Origin: Pseudomonas sp. N3-W
GTDB lineage: Bacteria > Pseudomonadota > Gammaproteobacteria > Pseudomonadales > Pseudomonadaceae
Direction of reading: 5' to 3'
Assembly: GCF_024970185.1 (NCBI RefSeq)
Contig: NZ_CP103965.1
Coordinates: 3,840,001 to 3,904,000 of the forward strand
Length of the DNA: 64,000 bases
The notes below the pieces were generated by a model, which made no database searches, was not told the origin of the DNA, and saw only the letters and a program-made list of their open reading frames with translations. The position numbers and the translations under genes were made by a program. Below, one piece after another: positions 17,723-28,400 of the stretch (the stretch's first letter is position 1; each line of letters starts with the position of its first letter).

Positions 17723-20700
17723 TCAGGCCTCGACCGATTTCATCAGCGGGGTTTTAATTGCTTCAGGCATTGCGCTGTCGTTCGTGGCATATAGGCGCTG
17801 GCAATAGCTGCTGATCTGGTCCAGAGCCGGTTCAGTGGACAACATCAGCATGTGACAGAGGGCATCCACCTCGACGATTTCGATATCTGGTATTTGCCGC
17901 TTCCAGCCTTGTGCGTAATCGGTTTGTCCCAGGGCGCTGTGCTCGCCACGGACGAACAGATACGGTTGCAGGCCGCCGAAATAATTGCCGCCACGGTTGT
18001 GCAGGTAATGGCATTGAATGGCCGCCGGCTGAGGTAACGGCAGAATCAAGAAATTCGTGCTGTCGTAGGCCGACTGCACCTTGGCGTTATGCCGGATACG
18101 CTGCATCAACTGGCTGACGGAAACGTCCGCGCTGTGCTGACAGGCGCGCTCGGCGAGTGCCTGGAGAAAATCCTCGTCGCTGACGTCACTGTCGATCTGC
18201 TCCTGATGGATCATGTTCTCCAGCGCCTGCTCCAGGTCGTCGCCGTAGGAGGCGCCAATGGCAATGTTGGCGCTCTGCAGATAAAGGGTCTTGGTCGAAA
18301 CCGCTGCCCCGCTCATGGCGTGACTGTCCAGGCTGTCGACCATCACCAGGCTTTCCACTGTTTCGCCGAGTTCCTGCAACTGCCGTGTCACTTCATAAGC
18401 CAGCGCGCCGCCGAGGGAATAGCCGCCCAGGGCGTAGGGACCGGAGGGCTGCTGCATCAGGATCAAATGGCAGTAATACGCCGCCATCGCTTGCAAGCCC
18501 TGCAAGGGCGCGCGCTCAGTCATGTAGCCCCGAGCCTGGATACCGAAGAACGGCCGCTCAATGCGTTGCGCCAATGTCTGGTATGCCTCGACGCCGCCGA
18601 TGCCGGCATGAATCCAGAACACCGGACGCCCACTCCGGCCTTGATTGAGTGCCACTAACTCCGGATAGCGCCGGTTGAGATTGCGTGGCGCAAGTGACGT
18701 AACCGGGGTTGCCGGTTGCGCGTCCAGCAGACGGACAATGTCGTTCAGCGTCTGGCAATCGCGCAGGGCGTCCAGCGTGAACTCGCCGAAGCTCGCGCTC
18801 AGCCGTTGGTAAAACAGAATGAACGTCGCGGAGCCCAGGCCGTACTCACTCAGCGCCCGGTCCTCACGCCAGGTAGTGGCAGGCAACCCGGTCACTTCAC
18901 TGAGGACGCCTCGAATCCGCTCCTGCGACGAGCCTTGCGGCTGTTCCCCAGCCCATTGCACCTCCGGCGCTGCCGCCGGCGGTTGCGTGTCGACCCAGCA
19001 CCGGACCTTGTCGAACGGGTAAAGCGGTAACGTCACTGGGCGATGGGGCTCATTGCCGTCCAGGCGTCTCCAGTCGATATCGATACCGTTTGCCCACAGC
19101 GCCGCCAACAGAATCAGGCGCTGGTGATTCACGGCGTCTTCAATCAGGCTGTCGGTTGTCCGGCCCTGTGCCAGGGTTTCCAGCAATCGAGTATCAGGAG
19201 CATCGACGGCTCCGGCAAAACTGGCGCCATCAGGGGCATGCCAGTCCTCGGAGCCCGCACAAAATGCTTGCAGGTTCTGGATCAACTCCGGCACGTCTGA
19301 CACCACGGTTGCCAGCCGCACATCCATAGCCTCGCGTTGCTGGCGCAGGGCTCGTGCGTAGTCGGTCAGGCTGATCGAAGGGTCTGCGCTCAATCGCTGC
19401 ACATGTGCCGTCGCCAAGGATCGCAGCGATGACACACTATTGGCAGACAGCACAATCAACTGCTCGCTGGTTGCCAGGGGCACAAGTGCCGGAAACTGAG
19501 GCTGTAGGGCCTCAAACTCTTCGACGATGACGTGGGCATAGGTGCCGCCTGCACCAAACGAATTGATGGCGGCACGTCTCGGCAACCGGCTCTCCTTGCC
19601 GTCGACCATCATTATCGGTTGGGGCCAGTCGCACAGCGTCGATTGCAATTGAAAAGGCGCCTGCTGCAAGTCGATGTCGGTGTTCATCTGTTGGATGCCA
19701 GGCGTTGGCAGCCATTTACGGTGCTTGAGTTGCAGTAACACCTTGGTCAGTTGCGACAGCCCGGAAGCCGCCTCGGCGTGGCCGATATTGGACTTCACCG
19801 TACCGATCGCGCAGGCCACTCCAGGCTCGGTAAAGACCTTGCGCAGTGCCAGCATTTCCACGGCATCGCTGAGCGTGGCACCGTTGGCGGCGGCTTCGAT
19901 GTAGCTGATGCTGTTGGCCGCAACCCCGGCCTGCTCCAGGCTTTCGCGTATCAGCGCGGTCTGTGCCTTTGCGTTCGGCGTGGCGTAATGACTGGCCCCG
20001 CCGCTGTGGCTGACGTGGCTCGAACGGATCACGCCCAGCACTTCGTCCTGATCACGCAAGGCGTCGCTCAGCGGGCGAAGCAAAACGGCCCCTACTCCTT
20101 CGCTGGGCAGATAGCCGCTGCCGTTGCTGAAACTGCGGCTGTCAGGTGCACTTCCCAACATGTTCGAGGCCCCAAGGCCGATGTACTTCTTGGGGTGCAA
20201 CGACAAGTTGACGCCCCCGACAATTGCCCCGTTGCACTCTCCCCTCAGCAGGCTCTGGCGGGCGTAGTGCAACGCTACCAGCGATGATGAGCACATGGTG
20301 TCGAGCGCAAGACTTGGCCCCTGCAAATCGAACGCATGGGAAACCCGATTGGCGATGGAGCTGTAGGACGAGATCGACACCAGCGATTCGCTGAGAAGGT
20401 CGCTATCGACGTCGCTGTATTGCTGGTACATCGCGCCGACGAACACACCGATCTTTGACCGATAACGCTCGGCGATACGCTGGCGTGTCAGGCCAGCACT
20501 GTCGAAAAGATGCTGAACTGTCTGCAAAAAAAGGCGCCCGTTCGGGTCAAGGACGCTGGCCTCTCGCGGTGTCAGGTTGAAAAACGCCGGGTCGAATGAC
20601 GCGACATCATCCAGAAAACCACCCCACTTGCAGGTACTTTTGCCCAGCACTGGCGTGCGGGAATAGAAGTCTTCAGCATTCCAGCGCTCGGGGGGAATCT

Positions 20701-22474
20701 GACTGATACCGTCGTAACCGTCGGCCAGCTTTTCCCAGAATACGTCCACCGAATCGGCACCGGGATAACGCCCCGCCACCGCAACGATAGCGATCAATGG
20801 TTCCTGCTCTGTATCACTGTCTGCCACGGGCTGGGCAACGTAGTCGCTGCGCACGACGGGCTGTTGCACGGGTGCAACCACCACGACAGCGGGAGCAACG
20901 TCTTTGCCCGGTGCTTCAGGCACTTGATCGGGCCAGCGATTGGCCACAACGTCGGCATGCTTCGCCACAAAGAAATCGGCCAGCTCGGCTAACGTCTGGT
21001 ATTCAAAAAAAAGCGTCTTGGGCAAGGAGCCAAAGTCACTTTCCAGGGAGCCGATAACTCTCATCATCATGACCGAGTCGATACCGTACTTGCTCAGTAG
21101 CGCATCGATTTGAATCCGTTGCTCGGCAAGCCCCAGTTCCACCGCCACCAATCGGGTCAGGTGGGCCAGTAATGCCGAACGCGACCCGGTCCCGGCCTGC
21201 GTCACTTTGCTCGGCGGTTTTATGGCATCCGGCACGGTTACTTGCGCACTGAAGCCATGCAGTGTCGCCGCCACCTGACGTATGCGCCGGGCATCGCCCT
21301 CGACCACCAAGACTTGCTCGTCACCCTGGACCAATGCCTGATAAAAGGCATTGAGTGCATTTGCGGTGGACAGGGCACGCAGGCCGCTGTCCTGCCACAT
21401 GCGCTCCACCTGATGCGGGTCCATACGCATCCCGCCGTCCTTCCAATACGGCCAGTTGATCGACACCGATCGTCCGGCCCCCTGGCCGGCGCGCACCCGT
21501 TGCGCCCGCAGCCGGGCATAACCGTCCATGAACCCGTTGCCTGTGGCGTAGTCGGACTGCCCGGCATTGCCCAGTACGCTCGACAATGAAGAGAACAAGG
21601 CAAAGAACGACAACGGCAGCGACCGGGTCGACTGGTCCAAATTCACTGCACCGCGAACTTTGGGTGAAAGCACCTGCTCGAATTCGCTGACCGTCTTGTT
21701 CAGCAACAGGTTGTCGCGAATGATCCCGGCGCAGTGGATCACGCCGTCCAGCCGTCCAAAGGTCTCCAGCACCCATGCGATCAAGGCATCGACCGTCACC
21801 GGATCAGCGACATCGGTACGCCGATAGCTGACCAGGACGCCGGCACGCGCCCAGGCCTCCAGTTGCTGGCGCGCCGTCTCATCGACACTGGAACGACCGA
21901 CGAGGATCACGCGGCAACTGATCCCCTGGCTCACAATCTCCTCGATCAAAAGGCGTCCCACGGCGCCCAAGCCGCCAGTGATCAGATACACATTCCCGGG
22001 CTGCCAGGGTAAAGGGCAATGGTCGAGCAACGTCAACTCCTGCCAGTCCAGCGCATAACGCTGATCATAACGGTAGAGAATTTCCACATGGCGGTCGTCC
22101 GCCTGCGCATTGCCGCGTAATTTCCCGGTGAGCGATGCCAGGCTCTCCTGCGCATTGACCGCAATGACCTGCCCGCGAAATTCCGGGTACTCGCTGGCAA
22201 TCGAACGAAACAGACCGGCAATGCCAGAGCGCTGGGCAAACTGCACTTCGCTCAGGACTACCTGAACCAGCGGCAACTGCGTGCCGGCGCGACGTAGGCA
22301 TTGGTGGAGATGCTCCAGCAACGACACTGACAGGCGCTCAAAGGACTGCGCCACGCCATCGGCTGACTGGCCACTGAAGTCATGGCACTGCGCGTCCGTG
22401 AAATGCGCATTCAAAGCCACGAACGGCAGCGAGGCCTTGTGACAAAAATAAATCTGGTGAGCTAATTGCTGCAT
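17723..22474 (-). CDS. PksD: trans-AT PKS, KR-ACP-KS0-ACP-TE
   Basis: 1583 aa, the terminal synthase protein. In order: KR (1-430; GGLGAVG near 163, catalytic Tyr309), which completes a module whose KS and DH lie on PksC; ACP (Ser467 in GIDSV); KS (about 560-995, Cys728 in DTMCSSS); ACP (Ser1215, with GLGS in place of GxDS); thioesterase (about 1300-1583, Ser1353 in GYSLGG, His1541). In the KS, the second catalytic-triad motif EAHGTG reads EAAANG, so the decarboxylation His is Ala862, and LGDP is LSDA. It is therefore a non-elongating KS0 that passes the chain to the last ACP for TE release by hydrolysis or cyclisation. The ATG at 22474 has an AGGAAAAG ribosome site and lies 17 nt after the PksC stop. 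Confidence 0.93.
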   Translation of the reverse strand: MQQLAHQIYFCHKASLPFVALNAHFTDAQCHDFSGQSADGVAQSFERLSVSLLEHLHQCLRRAGTQLPLVQVVLSEVQFAQRSGIAGLFRSIASEYPEFRGQVIAVNAQESLASLTGKLRGNAQADDRHVEILYRYDQRYALDWQELTLLDHCPLPWQPGNVYLITGGLGAVGRLLIEEIVSQGISCRVILVGRSSVDETARQQLEAWARAGVLVSYRRTDVADPVTVDALIAWVLETFGRLDGVIHCAGIIRDNLLLNKTVSEFEQVLSPKVRGAVNLDQSTRSLPLSFFALFSSLSSVLGNAGQSDYATGNGFMDGYARLRAQRVRAGQGAGRSVSINWPYWKDGGMRMDPHQVERMWQDSGLRALSTANALNAFYQALVQGDEQVLVVEGDARRIRQVAATLHGFSAQVTVPDAIKPPSKVTQAGTGSRSALLAHLTRLVAVELGLAEQRIQIDALLSKYGIDSVMMMRVIGSLESDFGSLPKTLFFEYQTLAELADFFVAKHADVVANRWPDQVPEAPGKDVAPAVVVVAPVQQPVVRSDYVAQPVADSDTEQEPLIAIVAVAGRYPGADSVDVFWEKLADGYDGISQIPPERWNAEDFYSRTPVLGKSTCKWGGFLDDVASFDPAFFNLTPREASVLDPNGRLFLQTVQHLFDSAGLTRQRIAERYRSKIGVFVGAMYQQYSDVDSDLLSESLVSISSYSSIANRVSHAFDLQGPSLALDTMCSSSLVALHYARQSLLRGECNGAIVGGVNLSLHPKKYIGLGASNMLGSAPDSRSFSNGSGYLPSEGVGAVLLRPLSDALRDQDEVLGVIRSSHVSHSGGASHYATPNAKAQTALIRESLEQAGVAANSISYIEAAANGATLSDAVEMLALRKVFTEPGVACAIGTVKSNIGHAEAASGLSQLTKVLLQLKHRKWLPTPGIQQMNTDIDLQQAPFQLQSTLCDWPQPIMMVDGKESRLPRRAAINSFGAGGTYAHVIVEEFEALQPQFPALVPLATSEQLIVLSANSVSSLRSLATAHVQRLSADPSISLTDYARALRQQREAMDVRLATVVSDVPELIQNLQAFCAGSEDWHAPDGASFAGAVDAPDTRLLETLAQGRTTDSLIEDAVNHQRLILLAALWANGIDIDWRRLDGNEPHRPVTLPLYPFDKVRCWVDTQPPAAAPEVQWAGEQPQGSSQERIRGVLSEVTGLPATTWREDRALSEYGLGSATFILFYQRLSASFGEFTLDALRDCQTLNDIVRLLDAQPATPVTSLAPRNLNRRYPELVALNQGRSGRPVFWIHAGIGGVEAYQTLAQRIERPFFGIQARGYMTERAPLQGLQAMAAYYCHLILMQQPSGPYALGGYSLGGALAYEVTRQLQELGETVESLVMVDSLDSHAMSGAAVSTKTLYLQSANIAIGASYGDDLEQALENMIHQEQIDSDVSDEDFLQALAERACQHSADVSVSQLMQRIRHNAKVQSAYDSTNFLILPLPQPAAIQCHYLHNRGGNYFGGLQPYLFVRGEHSALGQTDYAQGWKRQIPDIEIVEVDALCHMLMLSTEPALDQISSYCQRLYATNDSAMPEAIKTPLMKSVEA

Positions 22475-22491
22475 GTTCTTTTCCTCGAACT

Positions 22492-25400
22492 TCAAAGGTT
22501 GGCCAGCGTCCAGCGAGGGCTCAGGATGACCAGTGCGTCCTCTTCCACGCAGGGCATGGTTTCGGCGACCAGACCACGAGTAACCAGACCGCGCAGCGCC
22601 AGGCACAGGCCTCCTGCCTGGTCATACACGTCGATATCGGTTTTCGGTCCCAAGGCACTGAAGGCCGGTTGGCGCTGCAGATGAGCCCACAACGTGCCGC
22701 GACAGGCCGCATACAACTCGATGCTGTCGACTGCAAAGGGCAGCGCAATTGACGGCTGAGCACCCTCGGTCACCGGCGGTTCGAACAGGGCCAGTGCTTG
22801 CAGGACCCCATCGAGTACGCCGGGGTCAATCACATAACGCGGATCGGCATAGGTCTGCGGATCGGCGCTCAAGCCCACCAACACGCTTTGCGGCCTGCTC
22901 CCCAGCCAGTTGAGCGTACGCAGCGAAGTGCCGTATTCCAGACCATGTTCACCCAGTCTCCGGTAGAACTCGCTAGTGCTCAGCCCCAGCGGTGGATGGC
23001 TGTCACGCAAGCTGTCCAGATCAACCGCACGCAGGTCCTGCACTTCAGGGAAGTCCACGCTGCCCTGGCAATGGAAGGTCCCACCGGTAGCCGAGATCGA
23101 TTGTCCGAGGCTGAATTGCAGGCCCTTCGCGGTGCGATCGAGCACCACCTCCAGACTCAGCGCCTGCTCGCCGCTGATCGGTGCCACCCACGCCAGGTCC
23201 CGCAGACGCATCGGCGTCACGGCGTCGACCGGGTGTCCCAGCGCGGCGCTGACCGCGCAACGAATCATTTCCACTTGCGCCGCAGCCGGTAACAGGCGCT
23301 GTTGGGCAACGCGGTGATCACTGAATATCGACTCGATACCGCTGAAATGGCTGACATAGCGAACCACTTCCAAGCCGCAACGGTTGTCCTGCAACAACGG
23401 GTGTAGTTGCGCGGGTGCCGCCAGTGTCGGCAGCAGCGCGGCAGCTTGCGCCCCTAGGTCGAGCCAGAAGAACTCCCTGGCGAATGGATAGGTTGGCAAG
23501 CTCACGCGACGACCCGGACGCTCTGCATAATAGTGCCGCCAGTCCACCTGCAAGCCCTTGACCCACAGTGCCAACAACTTGCCCAGCTTGCCCTTTTCAA
23601 ACCAGTGATCGATGGTCTGACTCAGGTCTTCATCGTCCTGCAACAGGTTTATCGCCTCGCGGTGCTCCTGCACGCAGCCCTGATACAGCTCGCCCCGCTC
23701 GACATCACGCCCCTCGACAAATGCCTTCAGGGTTTCGCAGACCGCCTCCTGCGTCGACGCACCAAACGCCAGGCGATACTCCATCGGTTCGCGCCCCACC
23801 TGAAGGGTGTAGGCCAGATCCCGCAGATCGACCTGCGCGCCACCGCCTTGCAGGTGGGCCAGCAAACGTTCGGCGCGCTGGTGCAATTGGGTTGCCGATT
23901 GTGCCGACAACAGGATCAGTGCCACACCTGGTTCAACAGGAGCCCGCGGTGTTGGCTCTTCGTATTCCTGAATGATCAGATGGGCGTTGGCGCCCCCAGC
24001 GCCGAAGGATGAAACACCGGCACTGCGTGCTACCGACTGCACCTGCCCGTCAATCTCCACTGAAGCGCGCTGCCAGTTCTGCACGCTGAGTTGCAGCTTG
24101 AATGGCGTGCGCGAGAAATCGATACGCGGGTTGCTGCGTTCGCTGTGCAGGGTCGGTAACAGCGTGGCGTGCTTGAGCTGCAGCAGCACCTTGGTCACGC
24201 TGGCGATACCGGCTGCGCTTTCGCAGTGGCCGATATTGCTTTTGACTGAACCCAGGGCACAGAACTGACGCTCCGGACCCGCTCCGGCAAACGCATCGCT
24301 GAGACCTTTGATCTCGATCGGATCACCCAACGGCGTGCCGGTCCCGTGGGCCTCGACATAACTGATGTGTCGCGCTGGAATGCCAGAACGACGAAGGGCT
24401 TCGCTCACCACCGCTGTCTGCGCTGCCGGATTTGGCACTGTGAAACCACTGGTGCGACCACCAGCGTTCATTGCACTGCCCTTGATCACCCCATAGATAT
24501 GATCGCCAGCCTCCACTGCCGCCGACAATGGTTTGAGCAGAACCGCACCCACCCCTTCCCCGTCGACGAAACCATCAGCATCGGCACCGAAAGCCCGGCA
24601 CTGATCACTCTCCGACAACATCCCCATCAGCGACAAGCCCATGTAGTGGGTCGGGTTCATGATCAAGTTGACGCCACCGGCAATCGCGCTGTCGCACGAG
24701 CCCGACAGCAGGCTGTCGATTGCCAGATGAATGGCACTCAAGGATGACGAGCACGCCGTATCGACTGCCAGGCTCGGCCCTTTGAAGTCGAACAGATAGG
24801 AAACACGATTGGCAATCGACCAGAAACTGGCGCCGTTGACGTAGTCCGCGTTCATCGCCCCGACGAACACCCCGACCCTGTTCCCGCTCGACAGGGTGGC
24901 GGGGGTGTAACCGGCCTCTTCGATGCAGGCATAAGCCTGTTCAAGGAACAACCGGGACTGCGGGTCCATACGCTCGGCTTCGGTCGGCGAAATCTGGAAA
25001 AACAACGGGTCGAATGCATCGATGTCGCGGATGAACCCGCCCCACTTGCTGTAGTGCTTGCCCCACTTGCCACGCTGCGCATCGAAATGCTGACGCCAGT
25101 CCCAGCGTTTTGCCGGAATTTCGCTGATGCAATTGCGCCCCTGGGACAGGTTCTGCCAGAACTCTTCAAGATCGTCTGCCTGCGCATACCGCCCGCTCAT
25201 GCCGATCACCGCGATGTCACAGGCGCCGTCACGCGGCCCCGAAGCAGCCACCGTCGGCGCAGGTGGCCGTACGGTCAGGGTGACCGGGGCCGGTGGCGCT
25301 GGAGCAACAGGTGATGGCGTCGTCTGCACACCCAGCAATGTCTCAAGCTGTGCCCGATGGTTGTCGATGAAATGCATTACCAATGCGCGAATGTTCTGCA

Positions 25401-28400
25401 CTTCAAAAAACAGCGTGTTACTCACCTCGGAAAAGGACTGATTCAACAGCGTGACCAGCCGCACCGAATAGATCGAATCGATGCCATAGCTGTCCAGCGG
25501 TTCGTCGATTTGCAGACGCTCGACCGGAATGCGCAACTCCTGCGCAATCAGCCGCTTGAAGTAGACCAGGGCCGCGTCCAGCAAACGTCCTTCGTGGACC
25601 GGTGACGCTTGTGTATTCGTCGTGGCGGCAGATGCCGGGGCCGGGGCTGTCAGCGGCGTCTGTTGTCCGGCGACGGACTCACGCAACGACTGGCGAACAA
25701 TACGACCATGGGGCCCGGACGGCGCGGCCAGCACGGTCAATTGTTCATCGGAAGGAATCAGCGACGGCGGGTTGCGCACCTTGTCGGTGACCTTGAGCAA
25801 TGCCAACTGATTGAGATCATCACCAAACAGACGATTCAACGCTTCCATGCCGTCCACCGGCTCGATGGACGCAATGCCGTTGCGCGCCATGAGTTCGCGG
25901 TAGTGCGCAGAAGCCGCAACCCCGGTATTACCCCAGAAGCCCCAGTTGATGACTTTGACCTGGCTTGGCAACTCCCGCGCCAACTGTTCAGCCAAGGCAT
26001 TCTGGAACAGACACCCGGCGCTATAGTTGGCCTGACCCGGTGGAGGTGTGAACACCACGGTCGAGGAGAAAAACAGCAGGAACTGAGGGGGCGCCTCTTG
26101 CAGTGCGATGCCCAGGTTCAGGCTGCTCTGGACTTTGGCGAAGTACACTCGACGCAAGGTCGCCTCATCCATATTCGCAAGCGTGCTGTCTTCAAGCGAC
26201 AGCGCTGAATGAATGACCCCATGAATGTCACCGAAGCGCTCGCGAATCTGGCGCAGACACGCTTGCAGTGTCTCCAGGTCGCAGGCATCCGCCTGGTAAT
26301 AGACCGGCGCCCGTCCTGCCTGGGCATAGGCGTCTATCTGTTGTTGAATACCGGCATCGAGTGCCCGGCGGCCCAGCCATATGACTTGCGCATTGCAGTG
26401 CTCGATCGCGTATTCACTCCAGGCCGTGCCCAACCCGCCCGTGCCCCCGATCACCACATAGACACCGTCCTGGCGCAGATAATCGCCGTGTGGCGGCTGC
26501 TCGAACTCGGTCTTGAGCCACTGCCTGACGTACCAGAGGCCATTGCGCCGCACCCGTTGCAGCCCCAGCGGATCATGCGGTTGTTGCAGGATATCGCTCA
26601 GGGTTGCCACGCTGTCGCGCTCGATATCGACACTGCGCACTCGCCAGCGTGGCGATTCTTTGGCAATGGTGCCGACCAGGCCATGAACCCCGGCCTGAGT
26701 GAAGTTGATCGCATGCTCGTCGAAACCGCTGGTCTCGTATTGCACCACGGTCAATTCGAAAGCAGAGCCAGCCACCGGCAACTGCTGCAAGGCCTTGAGC
26801 AAGTTGAACAGGAACATCACCCCGCCCTCCTGTGCCTGCAAGACCGCGCCATGATCAAAAGGCGAATGGTTTTGGCTGGGCGCCACCCACATCAGGTGTT
26901 CGATATCCCGACCTTCGAGCAAAGCCACCAGTGCGGCGCTGCTGCTGTCGGCACTGACTTGCAGGCAGACCGCGTCCGGTTGACCTTCGACGATTCGCGC
27001 CAGGTCTGCCTGTTCGCTCCCCAGGATCAACAGCCGTCGCACGTCGTGCGTTAGCGGACTGGATGCCGGTTGTGCAAGGGTCCATTGCGGCAACAGATAG
27101 ACCTTCTGCTCGGCATCGGCAGTCATCCGCGTGGGCGCGTCCGTCTCACCAGACTTGAGTCGCAGCGAGCTGTATCCCTTGATAGCAACGCAGACATTGC
27201 CCGCGCGGTCGCACAGATCAATGTCGAACCGGGTAACCGTTTCACTCTGTGCCGGTTGACGCCGGACATACGCCCACAAGGTGTTATCGCAGGCGCCATA
27301 CAGTTCCAGACTGTCGATGGCAAATGGCAGGGCCACCGAAAGATCGGCACTCGCAACGGGCAACATCAGGCCCGCACTGGCCTGCAACGCACCATCGAGC
27401 AGCGACGGAGGCAGATCGAACGGCGTGGCCAGCCTCGCTGCCCGGGCCAGCGGTACGTGCAGCTTTGCAATCACATAGTCATCGCTTCCCCACAGCGTCT
27501 CGATGCTCTGGAAAGACTCGCCATATTCATAACCGGCCTGGCGGTAACGCTCATACAGGTCGCCGCCCCCCAGATGGCGGCTACAACCGGCGATCAACTG
27601 CTCGATGTCATGCTGAATCGAACGTGGCTCGCAATCGGCGACGCTCGCCTGGCAGTACACACGTTCAGGGCTTTGTGCATCGACACAGCGCAGCTGCCAG
27701 TCCATCGTCCCGGACTCAGCCTGAACCTCGATGTCCAGTTGCAGTTCAGCCGTGCGCTGCCAGACCGGTTGCAGCCAGGCCACACGGCTCAGGCGCAGTG
27801 CAGAGCCGCGGTGTCCCTGACGATGGCTGAGTTTCGCCGCGGCCATGAACATCTCGATGGACGCCGCCGCGGGCAAGAGTTTTTCGCCGTTGATGCGGTG
27901 TTCGTCGAGGAAGAACTCATTGCCGTCGAAGCGGCTGCTGAAACGCTGCTGGCCGACGCAGGACGTGTTGCGCTGCACCAGCGGGTGCAAGTGTTGTGTG
28001 ACCTGATGCGCCGCTCGATTGCCATCGGCAGCCATCGCCGCCTCGACTTCGTCCTCGACCCAATAGCGCTCACGGGCGAACGGGTAAGTCGGCAGGCTGA
28101 TTTTTTGCGGGTACGGCCGCGAATAAGCCTGACGCCAGTCCACCTCCTGCCCCGCAACCCAGGTCGCGATGACCGCCGGCAGATCGTTCATCGCGACGGT
28201 CGATACACTGACCGGTGCCGCTCGCACCGTGCCAATGAGCAGCGCCGCTGTCGCCTGGTCACCTTGCAACCAGGCGTCGAGTCTGGCCCGCAGTTCCTGA
28301 TGAGAACTCACACACAGCGCCAGACGTTCACTCATCGCTTCGCGCCCGACCTGCAAGGTAAAGGCGATGCGAGACAAGTCCATTGAGGAAAAGACCGGGG

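Noticed and set aside
22475..22495. Frameshift or nonsense mutation breaking one large PKS gene into PksC and PksD
   Set aside because: The break falls exactly in the DH-KR linker, PksD has a good ribosome site and start, and neither side loses conserved domain sequence.
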